64,000 nucleotides of DNA. Origin: an uncultured Parabacteroides sp. Its GTDB lineage: Bacteria; Bacteroidota; Bacteroidia; Bacteroidales; Tannerellaceae. Where the stretch lies: contig CALCST010000039.1 in NCBI GenBank assembly GCA_937894065.1, positions 19,041 through 83,040 on the forward strand. Reading direction: 5' to 3'. This document shows positions 26,279 to 34,559 of this stretch, piece after piece. The notes beneath the pieces were generated by a model. That model was not told the DNA's origin. It worked only from the letters and a program-made list of their open reading frames with translations, and searched no databases. How positions within the stretch are numbered: the first letter of the stretch is position 1; every line of letters begins with the position of its first letter. The position numbers and the translations under genes were made by a program.

Positions 26279-27037
26279 TTAAAGGTTTCTTATCCAAATA
26301 TTTCGATATGCAACTGCCACACCATGATCTTGTAACATCAGCGGCATTCTTCCGTGAGGTTTGTAGCTTGGGAAACCTATATAAGATGTTTTACCTTTAA
26401 CTACAAAGTTGTTTTGTATCAGAACTCCGTTGAGAACAACAGTCACCATAGCCGGAGATTCCAGTTTTCCGTCTGTCGTAAATCTTGGAGCTTTCCAGTA
26501 TATATCATATACCTGCCACTTTTCAGTTCCGGTGAAGGCATTTGCTGCCGGAGCCTGCTGTTTGTAGATACTTCCAACCATACCGTTTACATAAGTAGGA
26601 TTGTCGTCTCCATCCAGCACTTGAACTTCGTAGTTGCTTTGAAGGAAAACACCACTGTTTCCTTTCATCTGCAAAGTGTTGTTTTTGCCCGGAGCAGGAG
26701 TTTTAAATTCAATATGAAGCTGGCAATCGCCAAAGAATTCTTTAGTCTGAATAATTCCGGTTCCAGGAACAACAACCATTGCTCCATCTTCTATTTTCCA
26801 TTTTGCGGCAACAGGTTTTCCGTCTTTTAAAGGAGATTCCCATTTTGATAGGTCCTTACCGTCGAAAAGAACAATAGCGTCTGAAGGTGGATTTCCAGGT
26901 TTGTCTCCTGGTTCAACTTTAGGAGGAATAGGATAATACCATTCTGTACTTGCCGGAGGAAGATTGCTGCCGGCCTGTTGTGCTTTAATTGAAGAGAATG
27001 CACAAATCACACTGATTAACAAAATCACTTTTTTCAT
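26279..27037 (-). CDS. DUF1080 family secreted protein (3-keto-disaccharide hydrolase-like)
   Basis: The 252-residue product has a signal peptide (MKKVILLISVICAFSSIKA). DUF1080 hallmarks are visible: AIVLFDGKDLSKWES, WKIEDGAMVVVPGTG, QLHIEFKTP, NSGVFLQSNYEVQVLD and a final GVAVAYRNIWIRNL. The family has a concanavalin-like jelly-roll fold, and some members hydrolyse 3-keto-glycosides. It lies upstream of the GH31 gene on the same strand with a 190-bp gap, so the two may share a carbohydrate role, but co-transcription is uncertain. Confidence 0.88.
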   Translation of the reverse strand: MKKVILLISVICAFSSIKAQQAGSNLPPASTEWYYPIPPKVEPGDKPGNPPSDAIVLFDGKDLSKWESPLKDGKPVAAKWKIEDGAMVVVPGTGIIQTKEFFGDCQLHIEFKTPAPGKNNTLQMKGNSGVFLQSNYEVQVLDGDDNPTYVNGMVGSIYKQQAPAANAFTGTEKWQVYDIYWKAPRFTTDGKLESPAMVTVVLNGVLIQNNFVVKGKTSYIGFPSYKPHGRMPLMLQDHGVAVAYRNIWIRNL

Positions 27038-27222
27038 TTGATTAAGAATAATATAGATTTTAAGATAAAACTTTGTTTGCCTGAATACACATATTGACTA
27101 ATCTGAGTAATATCTAACTCAGTATTTCAAATTCAAGCAAACACTTACTCTCAAATCTGAATATAAATACACACACATTGCAAACTTAATCAAAAAAATT
27201 AAATGCGATATTTAGGTTATTA

Positions 27223-27264
27223 TAAAAAAATAGACTATCTCAATTTATTTTGAGATAGTCTATT
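27223..27264 (-). terminator. Intrinsic terminator (minus strand)
   Basis: AATAGACTATCTCAA pairs perfectly with TTGAGATAGTCTATT around six bases. The A run at 27223-27230 becomes a T run after the stem on the minus strand, downstream of the small lipoprotein gene. Confidence 0.88.
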
Positions 27265-27286
27265 CCTCATAAAAAACTGAAAAATT

Positions 27287-27757
27287 TTATTTCATACTTA
27301 TATCCGTTGAAAGACTAAAGCTTTCAACCAAAACATCTCCGTCTGATTTATATTCTTTTTCAAGAACATCAACTTCTTTATCGTTAATATAAGCACTAAC
27401 TTTTACTTTAAGAGTCTTTCCTGATGTAATGCATGAAACGCTGCCGGCACAAGTAAGGAAGAAAGCATCTGGTTCTGTATAACATGTTATATTTTTCTCA
27501 TTCTTGAAAGTTGCAGAATAACTCTCTCCTTCATATTCTCTGTCAGCACTGTAAAGTTTTGCTGGACCGGCTAATGAAACGCCGCCAAAAGTTACGTTTA
27601 AATCAAAGTCATCGATATCTCCACTTTGTTCAACTACAATTTTATGAACACCTGTTTTTACAACATCTTCTACTTCATCTTTTTTATCGTCCCCACATGA
27701 TGTAAATGCAATGCCTAAGATTGTAAAAAGGCTCAATAATGCAATTAGTTTTCTCAT
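27287..27757 (-). CDS. Small lipoprotein, unknown function
   Basis: The 156-residue product has a lipoprotein signal (MRKLIALLSLFTILGIAFTSCGDDKK, Cys21 in FTSC followed by an acidic stretch that may favour surface export). The mature part is beta-rich and contains four Cys in total (including CYTEPDAFFLTCAGSVSC), unusual in a small exported protein and possibly forming disulfides. I recognise no family. It is followed by a strong terminator and preceded by the lactonase gene with a 39-bp gap on the same strand. Confidence 0.75.
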   Translation of the reverse strand: MRKLIALLSLFTILGIAFTSCGDDKKDEVEDVVKTGVHKIVVEQSGDIDDFDLNVTFGGVSLAGPAKLYSADREYEGESYSATFKNEKNITCYTEPDAFFLTCAGSVSCITSGKTLKVKVSAYINDKEVDVLEKEYKSDGDVLVESFSLSTDISMK

Positions 27758-27796
27758 TTTGAATGATTTTTTAGTTGTTAGTTATTAATATTGATT

Positions 27797-28960
27797 TTAC
27801 CGTATAATTTTCAAACACACCGGCTTCCCACTCTCAATATATTTACCTGTGTTCTCCAGCCTTCCGTTTTCTGTATTTATGGAATATATTTCAATCCTGT
27901 TGTCATCACGGCAAGCCACAAGAAGATATTTGCCATTTGGAGTAATCATGAAATTCCTTGGATGCTTTCCTGTAAGAGTATAATCAATCTTGTTTAATTC
28001 CCCGTTAGTTTCATCAACTGCAAACACTGCAATGCCGTCTTCTTTAAGTCTGTTGCTTGAATAAACGAATCTACCATCAGGAGAAACATGTATATCGGCA
28101 CTACCTTTTGCTCCGACACTGTCTGCCTTTATATATTGGATAGCGTCCATTTCTCCATTATTATAATTGAATACAACAACTTCGCCGGAAAGCTCGTTGA
28201 TAAGATATGCATTTTTCTTGTTTGGATGGAAACAAATATGGCGAGGACCGGAACCTTCTTTAATTTTTATGTCCTTCATGTTTGCCTGGTCAAGCAATGT
28301 GGCTGATGATTTATCCGTATTATTATCAGCAAAAGGAAACATATGGATTTTATCGGTTCCCAAATCATTAGCAAGAAGATATTTTCCGTCCGGAGTGATT
28401 TTTATACAATGCAAGTGAGGTTGTTCCTGCCTTTCCTTGTCGATACTTTTACCTTCAAATTGAATCAGATTACTTTTCTCTCCGAGTTTGCCATCCTTTT
28501 CGATAGGGAAGACCGTAATACTTCCGCCCATATAGTTTGCTGTTATTACGAATTCTTCTTTAGGGTCAAAGTTAATATGACATGGAGCGCCGCCGTTTGT
28601 CAGCTGAGAATTAAGAAGAGTCATTTTCTCATTTTCCAGCAATATGGCATTTGCAGTTGAAGTCAATCCTTCATCTTCGCCAACAGCATAAATATTCTTT
28701 CCATTTGAGGCAATAGTGAGGAACGACGGATTTGAAATACCTTTAAGTCCGCTTATATATTTGCTGTCACCAGTAGCCTCATCGAATTTGTAGAGCTTTA
28801 TGCCTTCTTCTTCGGGAGTTGAATAACTGCCAACCAACAGATATAATTCATTTGGATTATCAGTTTCAGAAATATTATTGGTATTTTCTTTTTGTGAGGA
28901 GAAACTGCAACTGCAAAGAAGTATGCAACTGCAAATAAAAGCTGATATTCGTGATTTCAT
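27797..28960 (-). CDS. Lactonase-fold (7-bladed propeller) lipoprotein, 6-phosphogluconolactonase-like
   Basis: The product has about 387 residues from the ATG at 28960 (MKSRISAFICSCILLCSCSF, lipobox LCSC); the open frame begins 15 codons earlier. Repeated blade motifs match the YkgB/Pgl propeller: LYLLVGSYSTPEEEGIKLYKF at the start, PCHINFDPKEEFVITANY, HLHCIKITPDGKYLLANDLG, GPRHICFHPNKKNAYLINE, and a final HPRNFMITPNGKYLLVACRDD. Cytoplasmic Pgl hydrolyses 6-phosphogluconolactone; a lipidated, exported version probably acts on another lactone. The gene is transcribed away from the adjacent tRNA-Gly terminator. Confidence 0.88.
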   Translation of the reverse strand: MKSRISAFICSCILLCSCSFSSQKENTNNISETDNPNELYLLVGSYSTPEEEGIKLYKFDEATGDSKYISGLKGISNPSFLTIASNGKNIYAVGEDEGLTSTANAILLENEKMTLLNSQLTNGGAPCHINFDPKEEFVITANYMGGSITVFPIEKDGKLGEKSNLIQFEGKSIDKERQEQPHLHCIKITPDGKYLLANDLGTDKIHMFPFADNNTDKSSATLLDQANMKDIKIKEGSGPRHICFHPNKKNAYLINELSGEVVVFNYNNGEMDAIQYIKADSVGAKGSADIHVSPDGRFVYSSNRLKEDGIAVFAVDETNGELNKIDYTLTGKHPRNFMITPNGKYLLVACRDDNRIEIYSINTENGRLENTGKYIESGKPVCLKIIR

Positions 28961-28961
28961 A

Positions 28962-28978
28962 ATACAAATGTTTTGTAT
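28962..28978. promoter_or_regulatory. 17-bp palindrome next to the lactonase start
   Basis: ATACAAA and TTTGTAT flank TGT immediately upstream of the ATG at 28960. It could be an operator or chance in AT-rich DNA. Confidence 0.25.
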
Positions 28979-28991
28979 AGATTTATAAAGT

Positions 28992-29030
28992 AAAAAGCCC
29001 CGCAATCCCTAAGAATCACGAGGCTTTTTG
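28992..29030 (-). terminator. Terminator of tRNA-Gly
   Basis: AAAAAGCC and GGCTTTTT form a stem with an inner CG/CG pair, and the A run at 28992 gives a T tail on the minus strand, starting 8 bp after the tRNA 3' end. Confidence 0.8.
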
Positions 29031-29037
29031 GAAGCTG

Positions 29038-29110
29038 AGCGGAAGACGGGACTCGAACCCGCGACCCTAACCTTGGCAAGGTTATGCTCTACCAACTGAG
29101 CTACTTCCGC
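29038..29110 (-). tRNA. tRNA-Gly (anticodon GCC)
   Basis: On the minus strand the gene starts GCGGAAG and ends CTTCCGC plus a discriminator T, a perfect 7-bp acceptor stem. The D-arm region has AGCTCAGTTGGTAGAGC, the anticodon arm is CCTTGCCAAGG with GCC in the loop, and the T-arm contains GGTTCGAGTCC. CCA is not encoded. It decodes GGC and GGU. Confidence 0.95.
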
Positions 29111-29212
29111 ATATGCTGCTCTCGGTTTCACTTGTTACGAACTCTTTCGCTTCCGATTGCGAGTGCAAAGGTAGACAAAATATTTATATTACAAAACTTT
29201 TTGAGCATTTTT

Positions 29213-29665
29213 TTAATTGGTGACGTAAATTTTGTCTCCTTGCATACTTACGTTGTATTGTTTAAGGTATTGATCTGACGGACCTTCCAACGGATTTGCT
29301 ATTCCATTTAATAAATCATATTTACTTCCACATTTTGGACATATAGCGTATAATCCATCATCAGTTACTTCAACTATTATGCTTGTTTTTGCCTCATATG
29401 GGCAAGCTGCATCAAAGGCATAATACTGATCCATTCCTGAAGCATTAACTCCGTGGTAAACGAGAACGCCTCCGAATCCGGTCATTTCACCAGCCTGATC
29501 AATATTCTTCTGATTATAAATTTTGTATGCCGACAAAGTTTTCAGAGCTCTGTCCTGATAAGTCAAGTCCAGCTCAAGATAAACCCTAGCGTATGGAATA
29601 TTACTTACAAATGTTGAACAGGAAAAAGCAATTCCGCAAAGTATTAAAAAAAGAAGTCGTTTCAT
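29213..29665 (-). CDS. Rieske-like lipoprotein lacking the His ligands
   Basis: The product has about 150 residues from the ATG at 29665 (MKRLLFLILCGIAFSCST, lipobox FSC). The fold signature of a Rieske domain is visible: AACPYEAKTS where C-x-H is expected and AICPKCGSKYDLLNG where C-x-x-H is expected. The first motif reads Cys-Pro-Tyr-Glu and the second Cys-Pro-Lys-Cys-Gly, so no His pair is available to bind a [2Fe-2S] cluster; the three Cys might bind zinc or another cluster. The flanking YAFDAACPYE and GLYAICPKCGSKYD are otherwise very Rieske-like. It lies upstream of tRNA-Gly. The function is unknown. Confidence 0.75.
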   Translation of the reverse strand: MKRLLFLILCGIAFSCSTFVSNIPYARVYLELDLTYQDRALKTLSAYKIYNQKNIDQAGEMTGFGGVLVYHGVNASGMDQYYAFDAACPYEAKTSIIVEVTDDGLYAICPKCGSKYDLLNGIANPLEGPSDQYLKQYNVSMQGDKIYVTN

Positions 29666-29767
29666 ATCTGTTTTCCTAAAAAAATAAAGATACAATTCAT
29701 CAGTCTCTACATTATTATATATAACGTATGAATATTGACGAAATTGTATCTCTATTCTGTATTTATT

Positions 29768-31105
29768 TTATCCTATCAATGCTTTCTCAGCCTCCTCAAC
29801 CTTTTCAAATCCAAATCCTGCTAAAACTGTTTGCATAAGTTTTGCGATTTCTTCATTGCATAGGTTTCCGATACTTCCTTCGTGAGTGTGATGAACTTCT
29901 TTGTTAGGCACAAATTCGCCGGCTTCGATGCTGAGGCCAACTTTTTTGTATGCGTCACGGAAAGGAACTCCTTCACGCACCAGGCGGTTCACTTCCTCAA
30001 CACTGAAGAGCAATGAATATTTGTCGTCATCGAGGATATGTTCGTTTACTTTCACTTCGCGCATCATATGAGTAACCATTCTCAAGCAATCTTTCAGTTC
30101 ATCAAACGAAGGAAGGAACACTTCCTTGATGATTTGCAAATCTCTGAAATATCCTGAAGGAAGATTGTTGAAAATAAGAGTAATCTGATTTGGCAATCCT
30201 TGAATCTTGTTGCATTTTGCACGAGTAAGCTCAAATACATCAGGATTTTTTTTGTGCGGCATAATGCTTGAACCGGTAGTGAACTGGTCCGGCAATTTAA
30301 TGAAACCGAAATTCTGGCTGTTGAACATACAAGCGTCGAATGCCAGTTTTGACAAAGTTCCGGCGATGCCTGCCATAGCAAATGCCACAGTACGTTCCAT
30401 CTTTCCTCGTCCCATCTGAGCATAAACCACGTTGTAGTCCATAGAGTCGAAGCCAAGCAAGTCTGTTGTCATCTGTCTGTTCAAAGGGAAAGAAGAACCA
30501 TAACCGGCTGCAGAACCTAGCGGATTGCGGTTGCATATCTTATAGGCAGCCTGCAGAAGTTGCAAGTCGTCCACAAGACTTTCTGCGTATGCGCCAAACC
30601 AAAGTCCGAAAGAAGAAGGCATAGCCACCTGCAAATGAGTATAACCCGGCAAAAGGACAGATTTATATTTTTCGCTTTGAGCCTGCAAAACTTCAAACAA
30701 GCCTGAAACAAGTTCCACCAATTCGCGGATTTCAGCACGAGTGAACAATTTCAAATCCACAAGAACCTGGTCGTTTCGTGAACGTCCGCTATGGATTTTC
30801 TTACCGATGTCACCAAGTTTTCTTGTCAGCATCAGTTCTACCTGCGAGTGAACATCTTCAATACCATCTTCAATGACGAAGTTACCGCTTTCGGCAATTT
30901 TGTAAATGTTCTTAAGCTCGGCAAGCAAAGCAGAAAGTTCTTCTTTTTCCAGCAAACCGATACTCTCAAGCATTGTGATGTGTGCCATTGAACCAAGCAC
31001 ATCATATTTTGCAAGATAAAGATCCATTTCTCTATCTTTGCCAACGGTGAAAACATCTACTTCGTGATCCACCTGAACATTTTTTTCCCAAAGCTTTTGT
31101 GCCAT
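29768..31105 (-). CDS. argH: Argininosuccinate lyase
   Basis: The 445-residue protein has a normal family length. Fumarase-superfamily signatures are present: GRSRND (107-112), GYTHLQ with the catalytic-region TH (156-157), and the flexible loop GSSIMPHKKNPD (278-289). It cleaves argininosuccinate to arginine and fumarate, the last step of arginine synthesis. It follows the SRPBCC gene by 26 bp on the minus strand, so the two are probably co-transcribed. No other arg genes are in the window. Confidence 0.96.
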   Translation of the reverse strand: MAQKLWEKNVQVDHEVDVFTVGKDREMDLYLAKYDVLGSMAHITMLESIGLLEKEELSALLAELKNIYKIAESGNFVIEDGIEDVHSQVELMLTRKLGDIGKKIHSGRSRNDQVLVDLKLFTRAEIRELVELVSGLFEVLQAQSEKYKSVLLPGYTHLQVAMPSSFGLWFGAYAESLVDDLQLLQAAYKICNRNPLGSAAGYGSSFPLNRQMTTDLLGFDSMDYNVVYAQMGRGKMERTVAFAMAGIAGTLSKLAFDACMFNSQNFGFIKLPDQFTTGSSIMPHKKNPDVFELTRAKCNKIQGLPNQITLIFNNLPSGYFRDLQIIKEVFLPSFDELKDCLRMVTHMMREVKVNEHILDDDKYSLLFSVEEVNRLVREGVPFRDAYKKVGLSIEAGEFVPNKEVHHTHEGSIGNLCNEEIAKLMQTVLAGFGFEKVEEAEKALIG

Positions 31106-31131
31106 ATTATTTAGCAGTTTTTACATTATAA

Positions 31132-31542
31132 TCAATAAGGCAACTTTTCAAGTACAGCTGCAATTTTATCAATTGCTTCCTGCATTGGTTTTGCCACCAT
31201 TTGTTTTATAAAAGGATTCAAGTCTGCGCGCGCAGTAAGTTTCATTCTTGTATCCATTTCAGCCACCTGCTTAAGCTGAATCCAGAGGAACAGAGGAACA
31301 GGAGAGTTTGTCGTTGCAAACTTGATTGTCTTGTTTGGTTCACGTTCAACAATCTGGAATGTTATTTTGCCAACAGGATTTACTGAAAAGCTGCAAGAGT
31401 CACTGTCAAATTCAAATCCCTGGATTTTATCCTGAGGAATTCTGTCTTTTACGCGCTCCAGGTTTGACAAGTCAGACAACATCGCAAAAATACGATCGTC
31501 ATTTTGAGGAATAGCTTTTATTTCGCTTACAAATTCGGTCAT
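31132..31542 (-). CDS. SRPBCC (START-like) family protein
   Basis: The product has about 136 residues from the ATG at 31542 (MTEFVSEIKAIPQNDDRIF); the frame is open 17 codons upstream into the repeat tract. The pattern of an early beta strand, two helices (FAMLSDLSNLERVKDRI), antiparallel strands with FQIVEREPNKTIKFAT, and a long C-terminal helix (PFIKQMVAKPMQEAIDKIAAVLEKL) is the helix-grip fold. It probably binds a hydrophobic ligand; the ligand is unknown. It sits immediately upstream of argH. Confidence 0.82.
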   Translation of the reverse strand: MTEFVSEIKAIPQNDDRIFAMLSDLSNLERVKDRIPQDKIQGFEFDSDSCSFSVNPVGKITFQIVEREPNKTIKFATTNSPVPLFLWIQLKQVAEMDTRMKLTARADLNPFIKQMVAKPMQEAIDKIAAVLEKLPY

Positions 31543-31560
31543 ATATATTGTGTTATTTAG

Positions 31561-31670
31561 GTTTCGCAAGAAACTCGATTTAATAGTTGACAAGGCATCA
31601 GAGACAAGTTGACGAGGAAATTAATACTTGTCAACTCGTCAACTTGTTAACTTGTTAACTGAAAATCTAA
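31561..31670. repeat. Composite intergenic repeat between pyrE and the SRPBCC gene
   Basis: GTTTCGCAAG (31561-31570) is followed by a full 29-bp motif (31585-31613: AGTTGACAAGG, CAGAGACA, AGTTGAC). A 30-bp inverted tract CTTGTCAACTCGTC, AACTTGTTAACTTGTTAAC (31627-31660) follows. The two halves are complementary and could fold into a long hairpin in the 240-bp gap. Confidence 0.6.
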
Positions 31671-31700
31671 CCTGCGAATATAGAATTATCATATAATAAA

Positions 31701-31760
31701 AACAAAGGCAAAGAAACACTGAGACAGAATGAATGTCTCTGTGCTTCTCTGCCTTTTATC
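31701..31760 (-). terminator. Long hairpin terminator after pyrE
   Basis: On the minus strand AAAGGCA, AGAA, CAC and GAGACA pair in register with TGTCTC, GTG, TTCT and TGCCTTT, followed by GTTTTTATT. The stem is long but interrupted by single mismatches, about 25 bp after the pyrE stop codon. Confidence 0.75.
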
Positions 31761-31783
31761 TTATAGTTTTGCAAAAAATCTGA

Positions 31784-32422
31784 TTATTTGCCCGGATTCC
31801 AAACAGAAGGATCTTTTCTCCATTCCTGAAGAATTTCAATTTCTGATTCGTCGATGTAATTTGTACGAACTGCTTCTGCAATTACAGCATCATAATTGCT
31901 CAAAGTTGTCAATGTTACGTTAGCTTTCTTGAATGCTTCAACAGCAACAGGGAAACCGTATGTGAAAATAGCAACCATACCAATTACTTCGCAACCGAAA
32001 TTACGAACTGCCTGAACAGCCTTCAAGCTGCTACCGCCTGTTGATACCAAGTCTTCAATAATAACAACTTTTGAACCTGGTTTCAATTCTCCTTCGATAA
32101 GGTTTTCCAAACCATGATCTTTTGGAGTTGAACGGATGTATACGAAAGGCAAGCCAAGCAAATCTGCCACCAATGCACCTTGAGCAATTGCGCCTGTAGC
32201 TACACCGGCAATAGCATCTACATTTTCGTAAGTTTCGCTGATTACACGAGCCAATTCAAGTTTGATGAAACTGCGAACAGCCGGATAAGACAAAGTCTTA
32301 CGGTTGTCATTGTAAATTGGAGACTTCCAGCCTGAAGCCCAAGTGAAAGGGTTTGCTGGTTGCAATTTTACCGCTTTAATCTTTAATAATTTCTCTGCTA
32401 CTAAGCTTTCCAATGTTTTCAT
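31784..32422 (-). CDS. pyrE: Orotate phosphoribosyltransferase
   Basis: The 212-residue protein has the family length. The PRPP-binding loop is VVIIEDLVSTGGSS (119-132); substrate-binding segments include FTWASGWKSPIYNDNR near residue 27 and AGVATGAIAQGALVADLLGLPFVYIR (72-97). It makes OMP from orotate and PRPP in pyrimidine synthesis. The gene is followed by its own long terminator, then a repeat tract, so argH is probably transcribed separately. Upstream, a CAAAAATA box (32535-32542, minus-strand TATTTTTG) is a possible -7 element. Confidence 0.96.
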   Translation of the reverse strand: MKTLESLVAEKLLKIKAVKLQPANPFTWASGWKSPIYNDNRKTLSYPAVRSFIKLELARVISETYENVDAIAGVATGAIAQGALVADLLGLPFVYIRSTPKDHGLENLIEGELKPGSKVVIIEDLVSTGGSSLKAVQAVRNFGCEVIGMVAIFTYGFPVAVEAFKKANVTLTTLSNYDAVIAEAVRTNYIDESEIEILQEWRKDPSVWNPGK

Positions 32423-32591
32423 ACAATCCTCTAAATTATGTCTAAATTTTATGCTTATTCAAACGAAATACGCAAGTCAATTTTTATTTGTCAGGTTATA
32501 AAGCCTATTAACCTGAAACTTAATTTTTATTTTGCAAAAATAGCGAAAACAAATTATATAATTTCATTATATCTTATTTATTTATCTTTTT

Positions 32592-33281
32592 TTATGTATG
32601 GCATAGGGCAAAGAAGTTTATTTCCTTAGGTTTTGCTTCGGCAATTGCTATGGCACAAGCTTTTATGGTTGTACCTGTTGTTATAACGTCGTCGATTATC
32701 AGTATGGATTTTCCGCAAATAGTTTCCGGCTCTTTCACTTTGAAAGCCAAATCCTTGTGTTTCCATCGTTCATACGCGTCTTTTTGAGTTTGCGTTTGGT
32801 TGTTATATATTCTTTCTATGCAGTTTGTATTTATTTCTGTTTTCCATACTTGATGCAATCCTTTGGCAATCCACAATGACTGGTTGTAACCTCTTTTTTT
32901 CAACTTCTTTTTATGCAAAGGAACGGGAACAATCAAATCGCAACTGCACAGCGGACTTTCCGCACGCAACAGCTCTTTAGCCGCATATTTTGCCAGACGA
33001 TATCCGATTTGAGGTTTGTCTTCATACTTCATTTTGTGAATTAAGGTTTGCGTGCAGCTCCCTTTTTCAAATATAAACGGGCAATAGGCGAGGCTGGGAG
33101 GCAATCCCGGAGATGAAAACAGAAAATTCTCGCTCAGCCCGTTAGCATTGTCATCGCTATGCTGCAGGTTACAAAGGCATTTGAGGCATATGCAATCTTC
33201 TCCGCTAATCAGATTCGTATTGCATATACAACATTTTGGAGGATAAATAAGATTAAGAAAATCATAAATAAGATTCATCAT
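32592..33281 (-). CDS. comF: ComF family phosphoribosyltransferase-like protein
   Basis: The 229-residue product has an N-terminal zinc-ribbon-like part (PPKCCICNTNLISGEDCICLKC) followed by a PRTase fold with LIVPVPLHKKKLKKRGYNQS and the PRPP loop SILIIDDVITTGTTIKAC. ComF proteins take part in natural transformation in some bacteria; in most Bacteroidetes the role is untested. It overlaps recX by 20 bp on the same strand, so the two are translationally coupled. Confidence 0.9.
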   Translation of the reverse strand: MMNLIYDFLNLIYPPKCCICNTNLISGEDCICLKCLCNLQHSDDNANGLSENFLFSSPGLPPSLAYCPFIFEKGSCTQTLIHKMKYEDKPQIGYRLAKYAAKELLRAESPLCSCDLIVPVPLHKKKLKKRGYNQSLWIAKGLHQVWKTEINTNCIERIYNNQTQTQKDAYERWKHKDLAFKVKEPETICGKSILIIDDVITTGTTIKACAIAIAEAKPKEINFFALCHT

Positions 33282-33759
33282 AGTCTTCGGTACTGTTGAG
33301 AATTTCTTTTATACATTTTGCCGATATTGAGGTCTCAAATCCTCTTCCGGCAGCAAATCTCAGAAGCTTGTAGAAAACGTCACGTTCATCTTTCCCTTTG
33401 ACCGTTTTCTTCTTGCTCTTCAGAATATCGTAAAGCGTGTTTCTGTATTCTTCTTCGTCTATACCGGAAAGAGCTTCTTCCGCATCAATGCCGGAAATAC
33501 CTTTTCTTTTAAGTTCGAAAGATATTTTTATCCGTCCCCATTTATTGAAACGCAATTTGTCATTGACAAAAAAACGGCTGAAACGTCCTTCGTCGATGAA
33601 GCGTTCCTGCTTCAGCCGTGCGATTATACGTTCTCGAGCCTCATCGTCAAGGTCGGTATTCTTTAATTTGCTTTCAATGTCCTGAACGCATCTCTCGGCT
33701 GTTGAGCAATATGCTGCCATTTTATGCAGAATATTCTGTTCCGTGTTTTCTGTATTCAT
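33262..33759 (-). CDS. recX: RecX family regulatory protein
   Basis: The 165-residue helical protein has RecX-type repeats: HKMAAYCSTAERCVQDIESKL, RIIARLKQERFIDEGRFSRFFVNDKLRFNKWGRIKISFELKRKGI and VFYKLLRFAAGRGFE. RecX modulates RecA filaments. There is no recA nearby. It overlaps comF by 20 bp. The gene is flanked on its 5' side by a composite repeat (33774-33860), which separates it from the Nudix gene. Confidence 0.9.
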   Translation of the reverse strand: MNTENTEQNILHKMAAYCSTAERCVQDIESKLKNTDLDDEARERIIARLKQERFIDEGRFSRFFVNDKLRFNKWGRIKISFELKRKGISGIDAEEALSGIDEEEYRNTLYDILKSKKKTVKGKDERDVFYKLLRFAAGRGFETSISAKCIKEILNSTEDYDESYL

Positions 33760-33773
33760 GTATGTTCGTTGTT

Positions 33774-33860
33774 AAAGTTTTGCAAGCTAAGTATTCAGTT
33801 GACGAGTTGACAAGAGAATTAAGTTCTTGTCAACTTGTCTCTGTAACCTTGTCAACTTTA
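33774..33860. repeat. Composite intergenic repeat with inverted halves
   Basis: AAGTTTTGCAAGC (33774-33786) is followed by AGTTGACGAGTTGACAAGA (33797-33815), whose complement TTCTTGTCAACTTGTC follows after nine bases. It overlaps a full 29-bp motif in inverted orientation (33829-33857). The inverted halves could form a stem of about 15 bp. Confidence 0.6.
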
Positions 33861-33862
33861 CC

Positions 33863-34423
33863 TCAAATCATTCCATTCTCAGCAAAATATTTCCAAAGCG
33901 GAGCGATTTGCGTTGCTTGCTTTATTTCATCATTATGCATTAATTCCCTCACTTCGTCGAGACTGAGTATATGAATCCTTAAATCTTCGGTCTCTTCCTG
34001 ATGAGGCTCAGATATCTTTTCCACGTCAGTGGCAACAAAACAGTGAGTATGGTTTGTCATGGAACTGGCATTTGCCGAAACAACCATAATCTTTTCCCAT
34101 TTGCCATTTCCATATCCTGTTTCCTCGAGCAATTCCCTTTTTGCAGCCTCGAGCGGAGACGAATCCTCCGGGTCGCAAACACCGGCACATAGCTCGTATC
34201 TTATTTCCTGCAAACCATGTCTGTATTGTCTTACAAATATAAACTTCTTTTCTTTAGTAATTGCTATTGTGCAAACCCATTCCGGATATTCAAGTATGTA
34301 ATAACTCGGTATTCTCACGCCCGACGGAAGTTCCACACAATCTTTCCGTGCTGTCAGCCAGTTGTCTTTATATAAATATTCACTGCTGATAGTTTTCCAT
34401 TTCTTCAAATCTGTATTTTCCAT
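33863..34423 (-). CDS. Nudix hydrolase, ADP-ribose pyrophosphatase-like
   Basis: The 186-residue product resembles the ADP-ribose pyrophosphatase/GDP-sugar group: WKTISSEYLYKDNWLTARKD at the N terminus, FVRQYRHGLQEIRYELCAG before the box, and the Nudix box GVCDPEDSSPLEAAKRELLEETG (split here as GVCDPEDSSP and LEAAKRELLEETG, 81-103). The box has Asp instead of the first Glu and one extra residue before REL. It probably hydrolyses ADP-ribose or a nucleotide sugar. Repeat tracts flank it on both sides, so it is likely monocistronic. Confidence 0.88.
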   Translation of the reverse strand: MENTDLKKWKTISSEYLYKDNWLTARKDCVELPSGVRIPSYYILEYPEWVCTIAITKEKKFIFVRQYRHGLQEIRYELCAGVCDPEDSSPLEAAKRELLEETGYGNGKWEKIMVVSANASSMTNHTHCFVATDVEKISEPHQEETEDLRIHILSLDEVRELMHNDEIKQATQIAPLWKYFAENGMI

Positions 34424-34439
34424 AATATGTTGTTAATTT

Positions 34440-34516
34440 AAAGTTGACAAGGTTTCAGAGACGAGTTGACGAGGGAATTAAGTTCTTGTCAATTAATTCC
34501 AAGCTTGCGAAACTTG
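34440..34516. repeat. Composite repeat with 29-bp motif and GCTTGCGAAACTT end
   Basis: It holds a full 29-bp motif at 34442-34470, then GAGGGAATTAAGTTCTTGTCAATTAATTCC, and the terminal GCTTGCGAAACTTG at about 34503-34516. The end is the inverse of the AAGTTTCGCAAG end at 19597 and 31561. Confidence 0.6.
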
Positions 34517-34559
34517 TCCTTTATATTGGAGATATATTTATTAATGCTATTCATCAGAA

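Noticed and set aside
29213..29665. Functional Rieske [2Fe-2S] protein
   Set aside because: Both expected His ligands are missing, so the standard assignment is not supported.
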